A stretch of DNA of 64,000 bases from an uncultured Clostridia bacterium (GTDB taxonomy: Bacteria; Bacillota; Clostridia; Christensenellales; Aristaeellaceae), in NCBI GenBank assembly GCA_947165425.1, contig CAMVAJ010000004.1, positions 1-64,000 of the forward strand, given 5' to 3'. How positions within the stretch are numbered: the first letter of the stretch is position 1; every line of letters starts with the position of its first letter. Below, one piece after another: positions 28,901 to 36,959 of this stretch. The notes under the pieces were generated by a model. The model made no database searches, was not told where the DNA came from, and was given only the letters and a program-made list of their open reading frames with translations. The translations under genes were made by a program, and so were the position numbers.

Positions 28901-30148
28901 GCAGTCCACCTGCGGGTCGAAGAAGGAGGCCCCGGTGACGTGGGCGATGGTCTCCACCTCGCCCTCCTCCATGCGGAAGGCGCTCTGCAGGAGCGACTCG
29001 CCGTAGCCGGTGGAGCAGGAGCGGGCGATCCGCGCCCCCGCCGGGAGCTTGGCCTTCAATTCCCCCATGGCCCGGATGGCGGTCTGGATGGGCGAGCCCT
29101 CGTTGCCGGCGTAGAAGGACCAGAGGAGCCGGCCCTCGCCGTCGATCAGGGCGAGCTTGGTCGTCGTGGAGCCGGCGTCGATGCCCAGGAAGCAGTCGCC
29201 GGAGAAGTCGGACAGTTCGCCGCGCCCCACCTGCGCCGCGGCGTGGCGGCGGCGGAAGACCTCGTAGTCCGTCTGGGAGGCGAAGAGCGGCTCCAGGCGC
29301 TTGAGCTCGAAGGTCATGGAGACGCCCCGGCCCAGCGTCTCGATCAGCTCCTCGATGCGCCGGGGCTCCCCCTTGCGCTCCGACATCGCCGCGCCCATCG
29401 CCGCGAACAGGTGCGCCTGCGCCGGGACGATGGCCGTCTCGTCGGTGAGCCTCAGGGTGCGGATGAAGGCCGCCCGCAGCTGGGGCAGAAAGTGCAGCGG
29501 CCCGCCCAGGAAGGCCACGTGGCCCCGGATCGGCTTGCCGCAGGCCAGGCCGGAGATGGTCTGGTTCACCACCGCCTGAAAGATCGAGGCCGCCAGGTCC
29601 GGGGTGGTCGCCCCCTCGTTGATCAGCGGCTGGATATCGGATTTGGCGAAAACGCCGCACCGCGCGGCGATGGGGTAGATCTCCCGGTATTGGGCCGCGG
29701 CCTGGTCGAGGCCCTCGGCGTCCAGCTGCAGCAGGGCGGCCATCTGGTCGATGAAGGAGCCGGTGCCCCCGGCGCACACGCCGTTCATCCGCTCCTCCAG
29801 GCCGCCGGTGAAATAGATGATCTTCGCGTCCTCGCCGCCCAACTCGATGGCCACGTCGGTCTGGGGCGCCTCCCGCTTCAGGGCGGCGGCCACCGCCACC
29901 ACCTCCTGCTCGAAACCGATGTCCATCGCCTTCGACAGGCCCATCGCGCCGGAGCCGGTCGCCGTCAGCTCCAGCCGGCACGCGCCGAGCTTCTCCTTCG
30001 CCTCGCGCAGCAGCTCCGCCAGCGTCTCCTGGATGCGGGCGCGGTGCCGGCGGTACTCCCCGAAGCGCACCTTGCCCGCCTCGTCCAGGATCACCAGCTT
30101 GACGGTGGTCGAGCCCACGTCAATCCCCGCACGGTATGATTGTGTCAT
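25907..30148 (-). CDS. Large BadF/HgdC-type acyl-CoA dehydratase activase protein (two ASKHA domains plus dehydratase-like C-terminus)
   Basis: [22 protein letters not shown] and a second [72 protein letters not shown]; 1413 aa. Confidence 0.93.
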   Translation of the reverse strand: [1413 protein letters not shown]

Positions 30149-30309
30149 ATTGGGAAACCTCCAGCCCCGCGGGCCGTCGTATGCCCCGGGGCGAACAAGA
30201 TTCTGCGTTCCCGCCGCCGGCCGGCGCGAACCTATAAATTATTCGCTGTATTGGAGAAAATTCCTTTTTTCCGATGTTTTTGCGCTGCTTTTCTTCGCCG
30301 CCTCCGCGA

Positions 30310-30338
30310 TTGTCACAGCCTGCCCGATGTGGTAGAAT
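30310..30338 (+). promoter_or_regulatory. Promoter for addA
   Basis: TTGTCA - 17 bp - TAGAAT. Confidence 0.55.
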
Positions 30339-30377
30339 ATCCCCAGCCCCATCACCGCGCCAAAGGAGAGCTCCGCC

Positions 30378-33300
30378 ATGGATTTCACCCCAGAACAGCT
30401 CGCCGCCATCCGGGCGGACAATCCGACCCTGCTGGTCAGCGCCGCGGCCGGCTCCGGCAAGACGGCCGTGCTGATCGAGCGGATCTTCCGGCTGATCAGC
30501 GAGGGCTTCCGCCTCCGGCGGATGCTGATCGTGACCTTCACCCGGGCGGCGGCCGCCGAGATGCGCAGCCGGCTCAATCAGCGGATCCGCCGCGCCATGC
30601 GGGACAACCCCGCCGTCTTCTCCCGCGCGCTGGACGATCTGGACAGCGCCCAGATCTCCACCCTCCACAGCTTCTGCCAGGACGTGGTGCGCGGCGAGTT
30701 CCAGACCGTCGGCATCGACCCGAAGGCCGAGGTCGCCGACGAGAAGGAGTCCGCCCGCCTGCGCCGGGAGGCCTTCCGGCAGGCCCTCAACGCGCTGCTG
30801 GCCGCGGGGGATACTGACTTCGCCGCCTACGTCGGCGCCTTCGGCGTCGCCCGGGTGCAGGAGGACGCCGAGCGGCTCTACCTGAGCCTGATGAGCCTGC
30901 CGGACCCCTTCGGCTGGCTGGACCGGCAGGTGGAGGCCGTCCGCCCGGAGCGTCTGCCCGACCACCCCTGGCTGCGCGCCGCCGAGGAGGAGGTCTGCCA
31001 TCAGCTGCGGCCCCTCGCGGCCGCCTGCGACCGCTACGCCCGCCTGCTGGAGCGTCCGGAGGCCCCCGACAAGCATATCGCCGTGGGCGCGGCCGATCTC
31101 GCCTCGCTGCGCCCACTCCTGCGCGCCCTCGAAGCGCGGGACGGCCGGGCCGCCGCGGCGGCCCTCGCGGAGGTCAGCTTCGGCCGCGCCCCGGGCGGCA
31201 AGGCGAAGGACGAGGCCGAGGCCGCCTGGCGCGAGACGTGGAAGGGCCAGCGCGACGCCCTGAAAAAGCTGCTGGCGGCGGCGGAGCCGCTGGCCGACCG
31301 CTGCCGCGTCCCGCTGGATCAGCAGGCCGCCGACCTGGAGCAGATTCACCGGAGCCTCGTCTGCCTCGCCCGGCTGACCCGGGAGGCGCACGTCCGCTTC
31401 CGGGATCTCAAGCTGGAGAAGCGGCGCATCGACTTCGCCGACATGGAGCAGATGGCCTGCGACCTGCTGACAGACCCCGCCCGGCCCGCCTACCGGGAGA
31501 AGTACCAGGACGCCTTCGACCACATCTTCGTCGACGAGTGCCAGGATATCTCCCAGATCCAGTACGACATCATCACCTCCCTGCACAGCGAGCGGAACCA
31601 CCTCTTCATGGTCGGCGACGTGAAGCAGAGCATCTACCGCTTCCGCATGGCCAACCCGACCCTCTTCATGCGCAACGTCCTCTCCTTCAGCCGGGAGGCG
31701 GACGCCCGGGAGCGCGTCATCTTCCTGCAAAACAATTTTCGCTCCCTGCCCCCCGTGCTCGAGGCCGCCAACCGCGTCTTCGAGCGCGTGTTCCGCCGGG
31801 ATTTCACCGAGCTGGACTACACCCCCGAGGACGCCCTCTACCCCGGGCGCGCGGACGGCAGCGGCGCGCCGAGGGCGGAGATCCTCGTCGCCCTGGCGGA
31901 CGGGAAGCGCCGGGACCAGCGCGCCTGCGAGCTCGCCCTGGTGGCGGAGCGCATCCGCGCCCTCACGGCCACGCCCCGGGCGGACGGCGCGGGCTGCTAC
32001 CGCTACCGGGACATCGTGATCCTCCTGCGGGTCATCAGCGGCCAGGGCAAGGAGATCGCCGAGGCGCTGCGCGGCCAGGGGATCCCCGTCTACTGCGACG
32101 CGCAGGAGAGCTACTACGAGCTGCCGGAGATTCTCGCCTTCCGCGCCCTGCTGACCCTCTGCGACGATCCCTCGGACGATCTGTCCCTCCTCGCCGTGCT
32201 CCGGCAGGTTTTCCATGTCACCGACGAGGAGCTCGCCCGCTGCCGCATGGCGAAGGCCGGGCGGGGCGTCCCCTTCGCCCGCGCCTTCGAGGCCGCCTGC
32301 GAGGCGGAGGATCCCCTGGGGGCGAAGCTGCGGGCGCTCCGGGCCGTCCTCGCCGAGTGGCGCTTCCGCCGGGAGACCATGCCCCTGTACGACTACTGCT
32401 GGTTCCTGCTGCGGGAGAGCGGCCTCTATATCGCCTGCGGCGCGGCCCCCGACGGGGAGCGGCAGCAGGCTAACCTGCGGCTGATGTGTCAGAAGGCGGC
32501 GGACTTCACCTCCCGGGGCGGCACGAGCCTGCGTGTCTTCCTCGAGGATCTGAGCGACGAGGTCCGCAGCGGCGACAGCACCGCCGCCCAGACCCTGGGC
32601 GAGGAGGAGAATCTCGTTCGGATCATGACCATCCACAAGTCGAAGGGGCTGCAGTTCCCCGTCTGCATCTGCATGGACCTCGGCCGGAAGATGGAGGGCC
32701 CGTCCGCCGACGCCTTCTTCCACCGGGATTTGGGCGTATGCCTCCCCTACATCAACCGGGAGCTGGGCATCCGCCGCAGGGGCCTGGGCGAGCTGGCCAT
32801 CGCCAGCCGGACCCGCGCCGAGGAGCGCGCCGAGGCGGCCCGCCTGCTCTACGTCGCCATGACCCGCGCCCAGGAGCGGCTGATCCTCACGGGCGCGGCG
32901 GCGGAGGAGTCCCCCCTCTGGGACGAGCCCGACGGGGACGGCAGCCGGATCCTCCGCGCCGCCTCCATGCTCGACTGGGTCATGATGACCGCCCGGGACC
33001 TGGCGCGGTCCGGCGAGGCCTCCCCCTTCGAGGTCCGCCTGTTGGAGGCCGAGCCCCTGGCCGAGGCCGGCCCGGAGGCTGCCGAGGCCCCCTCGGGCGT
33101 GCTCCGCGGGCCTATCCGCGCCGGCGGCACGCGGCTCTCCTGGTGGGACGAGCCGCCCCGGCCCGCCAATCCCCCGCCGCTGAAGACCTCCGTCACCAGC
33201 CTGGTGCGGAAGAACACGCTGAAAAATCCCCTCCCCCTCACCGACGAAGAGGAGGAGATGGACGACAAGCGCCAGGAGGAGGTCATCCGCAGCCCGCTGC

Positions 33301-33848
33301 GCCTCTCCGAGATGCCCGCCCGCCCCGCCTGGCTGGCCCAGCAGACCCTCTCCGCCGCGAACCGGGGCACCTGCATGCACCGCTTTCTCTCGCTGGCGCC
33401 GCTGGAGGGGCTGCGCGGCCTCGGCGCGGAGTCCCTGACCCCGGCGCTGCGCGCGCTCCTCGACGAGCTGACCGCCCGGCAGGTCTTCACCGCCGAGGAG
33501 GCCGCCGCCGTCCGCGTGCCGGACGCCGCCCGCTTTTTCCTCAGCCCCCTCGGCCAGCGCCTGCTGGCCGCCCGGCGCGTCGAGCGCGAGTGGGGCTTCA
33601 ACTACCGCGTGCCCGGGGAGGAGATGCTCCTGCAGGGCGTGCTCGACGCCGCCTTCCTCGAGGCCGACGGCTGGGTCATCCTGGACTACAAGACCGACCG
33701 CATCGAGGACAAAGCCGCCTTCGTGGAGCGCTACCGCGAGCAGCTCGCCTGGTACGCCCGCGCCCTGGCCGCCATCTCCGGCGAGAAGGTCAAGGAGACC
33801 TGGCTCTACGCCCTGCGCCTGGGCGAGGCGATGCGGGTGGAGAGTTGA
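30378..33848 (+). CDS. addA: AddA-type helicase/nuclease
   Basis: FTPEQLAAIRADNPTLLVSAAAGSGKTAVLIERI, IFVDECQDISQIQYDII, VGDVKQSIYRFRMANP, IHKSKGLQFPVC; C-terminal nuclease motif GVLDAAFLEADGWVILDYKTDR. Confidence 0.96.
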   Translation: MDFTPEQLAAIRADNPTLLVSAAAGSGKTAVLIERIFRLISEGFRLRRMLIVTFTRAAAAEMRSRLNQRIRRAMRDNPAVFSRALDDLDSAQISTLHSFCQDVVRGEFQTVGIDPKAEVADEKESARLRREAFRQALNALLAAGDTDFAAYVGAFGVARVQEDAERLYLSLMSLPDPFGWLDRQVEAVRPERLPDHPWLRAAEEEVCHQLRPLAAACDRYARLLERPEAPDKHIAVGAADLASLRPLLRALEARDGRAAAAALAEVSFGRAPGGKAKDEAEAAWRETWKGQRDALKKLLAAAEPLADRCRVPLDQQAADLEQIHRSLVCLARLTREAHVRFRDLKLEKRRIDFADMEQMACDLLTDPARPAYREKYQDAFDHIFVDECQDISQIQYDIITSLHSERNHLFMVGDVKQSIYRFRMANPTLFMRNVLSFSREADARERVIFLQNNFRSLPPVLEAANRVFERVFRRDFTELDYTPEDALYPGRADGSGAPRAEILVALADGKRRDQRACELALVAERIRALTATPRADGAGCYRYRDIVILLRVISGQGKEIAEALRGQGIPVYCDAQESYYELPEILAFRALLTLCDDPSDDLSLLAVLRQVFHVTDEELARCRMAKAGRGVPFARAFEAACEAEDPLGAKLRALRAVLAEWRFRRETMPLYDYCWFLLRESGLYIACGAAPDGERQQANLRLMCQKAADFTSRGGTSLRVFLEDLSDEVRSGDSTAAQTLGEEENLVRIMTIHKSKGLQFPVCICMDLGRKMEGPSADAFFHRDLGVCLPYINRELGIRRRGLGELAIASRTRAEERAEAARLLYVAMTRAQERLILTGAAAEESPLWDEPDGDGSRILRAASMLDWVMMTARDLARSGEASPFEVRLLEAEPLAEAGPEAAEAPSGVLRGPIRAGGTRLSWWDEPPRPANPPPLKTSVTSLVRKNTLKNPLPLTDEEEEMDDKRQEEVIRSPLRLSEMPARPAWLAQQTLSAANRGTCMHRFLSLAPLEGLRGLGAESLTPALRALLDELTARQVFTAEEAAAVRVPDAARFFLSPLGQRLLAARRVEREWGFNYRVPGEEMLLQGVLDAAFLEADGWVILDYKTDRIEDKAAFVERYREQLAWYARALAAISGEKVKETWLYALRLGEAMRVES

Positions 33849-33896
33849 TGCTTTCTCAAGGCAGCATGCTTCATGGAAGTGAAGTAACTGAAAAAC

Positions 33897-33958
33897 CTCC
33901 CCAGCTTGCTGGGGAGGGGGACCGCCGCCCTCCGCGGGGCGGCGGTGGAAGGGCCGGT
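33897..33958 (+). repeat. Palindromic intergenic element, solo half-element (copy D)
   Basis: CCTCCCCAGCTTGCTGGGGAGGGGGACCGCCGCCCTCCGCGGGGCGGCGGTGGAAGGGCCGG; identical to the right half at 47637-47698. Confidence 0.92.
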
Positions 33959-33975
33959 TTTCACGGCCCTTTTTT
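33950..33975 (+). terminator. Terminator of addA whose left arm is the 3' end of repeat D
   Basis: AGGGCCG-gttttca-CGGCCCT followed by a T-run. Confidence 0.75.
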
Positions 33976-35269
33976 ATTTCCCGGAGATCACGATGCCCTC
34001 CACCGCGATGTAGGGCACCACGCTGCCGCCGTCGCAGACCAGCTCCTTCGAGATGCCGCGGATATGGCGGAAGGCCTCGCCGAGGTTGCCGTTGACCATG
34101 GTCTCGGTCACGGCACACCGGACCTGGCCCTTCTCGATCAGGAAGCTGTTCTTCGCCACGCCGGAGAACTCGCCGTTGGTGCCGGGCTCGCCGCCGGAGA
34201 AGCCGCCCAGGATCAGGCCCCTGTCCACGGAGGCGATCAGCTCCGCCAGGGACTGCCCGCCCGGGGCCACCACCAGATCGAAGCCGGTGTTCTGCATCAT
34301 GGGCCGGCCCGTCTTCTTCGCGCCGTAGAGGCTCAGCATGTGGGTCTTCAGGACGCCCTTGTCGAGGATGGTCACATTCTCCGAGCGGAAGCCGCTGTCG
34401 GTGGTCCGCTCGCCCAGCACGATCCGCTCGTCGTAGGGATTCAGGGCGACGGTGAGCTTCTCGTCGGCCACCTGCTCGCCCACCTTGTCCAGCCACAGGC
34501 TCGTCCCGTCGATCACCACGCCCTCGCCGGCGTAGTTGGAGAGGGTCATGGCGATGAACTCCGCCGCGCAGCCGGGGGTGATGATGACCGTCCCCTCGAA
34601 CTTGCCCTGCAGGGTCTCGGGGTAGATGCTCTTCTCAATGTCCCGCAGGCGCTGGCGCAGGTCGCCCAGCTCCAGCAGGGGCGTGTCGAGGTCCTTCATG
34701 CTCACGCCCGTATAGTCCAGGCCCGTCGTCCGCTCGCCGTCGCTGGCGCAGATCTCCACGGAGAAGTGGTACTGCCCCGCGGCGGACTCGAACTCGGTGC
34801 CGCTGGTGTTGCGGTAGATCCGGCTCCACCGGTCGTAGGAGCCGATGGCGCTCATGATCCGCACCGTCGGATAGGCCTTCGAGACCTCCTCCAGAAACTC
34901 CTTGATCCGTTCGATGAACCGGTCCATGTCCGGCTCGCAGACGCCCTGGCGGAATGTCTCCCGGCCCTGGTCCGGCGCGATGTCGTGGCAGGGGTCCTCG
35001 GTGGCGGACTCCGCCGCGTCCCGCGCGTCCCCGGCCAGCTTCCGGAGGCCGCGCTCCGTCATGTCGTTCCCGCTCACCGCGCCCATCTTCTCCCCGAGGA
35101 AGGCCTTCAGGGAGGCCGAGCTGTTGAACACCGTGCGGAGCAGCTTGAAGCCACCCATCTCCAGGTTCAGCTCCTGCTTCTCGGACTGGGTGAGGCTGTA
35201 GGCGTACTTTTCGATTGCTTTTTCCCGGAGGATGCCGTCCAGGAGGTCGGCTGTCGCTCTCAACGTCAT
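33974..35269 (-). CDS. PmbA/TldE-like modulator of metallopeptidase
   Basis: Partner gene of TldD; IMSAIGSYDRWSRIYRNTSGTEFE...DKGVLKTHMLSLYGAKKTG...GGFSGGEPGTNGEFSGVAKNSFLIEKGQ. Confidence 0.88.
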   Translation of the reverse strand: MTLRATADLLDGILREKAIEKYAYSLTQSEKQELNLEMGGFKLLRTVFNSSASLKAFLGEKMGAVSGNDMTERGLRKLAGDARDAAESATEDPCHDIAPDQGRETFRQGVCEPDMDRFIERIKEFLEEVSKAYPTVRIMSAIGSYDRWSRIYRNTSGTEFESAAGQYHFSVEICASDGERTTGLDYTGVSMKDLDTPLLELGDLRQRLRDIEKSIYPETLQGKFEGTVIITPGCAAEFIAMTLSNYAGEGVVIDGTSLWLDKVGEQVADEKLTVALNPYDERIVLGERTTDSGFRSENVTILDKGVLKTHMLSLYGAKKTGRPMMQNTGFDLVVAPGGQSLAELIASVDRGLILGGFSGGEPGTNGEFSGVAKNSFLIEKGQVRCAVTETMVNGNLGEAFRHIRGISKELVCDGGSVVPYIAVEGIVISGK

Positions 35270-35272
35270 CGC

Positions 35273-36658
35273 TTATCTGCCTCCTATCATGATCTTGCAT
35301 CTCATATGCGGGCCGCCCATGCCGACCGCCATGGGCTGCTTCTTGCCGCAGAAGCCGCTGGAGGACCACTCCACCCCGTCGGAGACCATGTCCACGGTCT
35401 TGAGCATCTCGAAGGCGACGCCGGTCACCGTCGTGTCCAGCAGGGCGCGGCCGAGCTTGCCGTGCTTGATCGCATAGCCGCAGGTCACGCCGAACATGAA
35501 CTCGCCGGTCAGGTCCGCCTGGCCGTTGCCCGAGTCGATCAGGTAGTAGCCGTCGTCCACGGAGGAGATCAGCTCCTCCACCGTGTGCTTTCCCGGCAGG
35601 ATGCAGGTGTTCCGCATCCGGATGAGGGGCTCGTCGGCGAAGGTCCAGCCCCGGGCGTTGCCCGCGGGCCGCACGCCGAACTCCGCGGCGCTCTCCCGGT
35701 CGTTCATATAGCCCACGAGGATGCCGTCCCGGATCAGCACGGCGTCCTCCGCCCGGGTGCCCTCGTCGTCCAGGTAGACGGGCAGGGGCGCGGGCGCGCC
35801 CTCCCAGGTGTGGGCGAAGTCCACCATCGTCACCAGCTCCGAGGCGACGCGCTTGTGCAGGCTCGGCCCGGCGACGCTCCCGCCGCGCACCAGATCGGCC
35901 TCCACCGTGTGGCCCACGGCCTCGTGCGCCAGCATGCCGCCCATCATGCCGCCCAGCACCACCGTCTTGTAGCCCGCCTCGGCGTAGACGCCCTCCTTCT
36001 TGTCCATGAGCTTCGCGTAGAGGCCGTCGATGCCGGGGAAGATCGTCTCCGGATGGGCGAAGTTGTCCTCGAAGCAGCCGTAGCCGCCGAAGGCCTTGAA
36101 CAGCTCCACCGGGACGCCCTCCGCGGTCTCGGCGCTCATCATCACATAGATATAGCACCGGGGCGTCGTCAGATGGCCGCAGCAGGCGTCGGAGGTGTAG
36201 ACGATCCGGTCCTGGGAGTCCTCGTAGTACACCACCGTCCGGCTCGTGAGATCCGGATACTTCGACGCGATATAGCCGTCCACCGTCTTGCACAGCTCGA
36301 TGATCCGCCGCTGCTCCGCGTCAGCGATCTCCCGGTTCAGCGGCACGAAGCCCGTCCCGGCGGAGGGCGGCAGCGGCACGCTGCGCCCGGAGTGCCGCCC
36401 GAGAGAGAGGGCGTTCTCCGTCGCCGCGCGGATCACCTTCTCCGCCGCCTCCGGGGAGTACTCGGCGATGGAGGCGAAGCCGAAGGTGCCGTGGTTGTTG
36501 ACCCGGGCGTTGATGCCCGACGCCTCGCTCCGGGCGTTCTGCACGAGGTTCCCCTTGAGCAGCACCACGCGGCGGGTGCGGTTTTCCTGTCCCCGCAGCA
36601 CGGTCTGCACGCCGTCGGCGAACAGACTCGTCCGGGACCCGATGATATCCTGTAGCAT
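35273..36658 (-). CDS. tldD: TldD-like metalloprotease
   Basis: GGMMGGMLAHEAVGHTVEADLV (HExxxH motif); 3 bp upstream of the TldE-like gene. Confidence 0.92.
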   Translation of the reverse strand: MLQDIIGSRTSLFADGVQTVLRGQENRTRRVVLLKGNLVQNARSEASGINARVNNHGTFGFASIAEYSPEAAEKVIRAATENALSLGRHSGRSVPLPPSAGTGFVPLNREIADAEQRRIIELCKTVDGYIASKYPDLTSRTVVYYEDSQDRIVYTSDACCGHLTTPRCYIYVMMSAETAEGVPVELFKAFGGYGCFEDNFAHPETIFPGIDGLYAKLMDKKEGVYAEAGYKTVVLGGMMGGMLAHEAVGHTVEADLVRGGSVAGPSLHKRVASELVTMVDFAHTWEGAPAPLPVYLDDEGTRAEDAVLIRDGILVGYMNDRESAAEFGVRPAGNARGWTFADEPLIRMRNTCILPGKHTVEELISSVDDGYYLIDSGNGQADLTGEFMFGVTCGYAIKHGKLGRALLDTTVTGVAFEMLKTVDMVSDGVEWSSSGFCGKKQPMAVGMGGPHMRCKIMIGGR

Positions 36659-36959
36659 CCAATTCCTCCCTGTCAGCCTGTCGATTCGGATCGGGGCTGC
36701 ACCGCGCCGATCCGAGGATACCGGTTTTGCCTATTGTACAATAGCGCCGCCGGTTTTGCAACCGGGTCTGAGCCGGGCCGCGAAGCCGCGTGACGGACGA
36801 ATTGATTGTAAAAAACCTTTCCCTATATATTGCCGCCGGCGGGCGGCCGTGATATACTTAATCTGGGTTAGTGTATAGCCCTTATTTGAGCACCCTTCCA
36901 CGCCTGTCGGCGCGTTCCGATTTGATGCTGCTTTCACCTGTCAGAGGAGGTTCCATACC

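Noticed and set aside
27425-30139. 904-aa plus-strand ORF
   Set aside because: Antisense to the activase gene with ASKHA motifs; no domain recognised.
30120-34496. 1458-aa minus-strand ORF
   Set aside because: Antisense shadow of addA; low-complexity translation and runs through repeat D.
32486-36655. 1389-aa plus-strand ORF
   Set aside because: Overlaps addA out of frame and is antisense to tldE/tldD-like genes, whose motifs (HEAVGH etc.) are clear.
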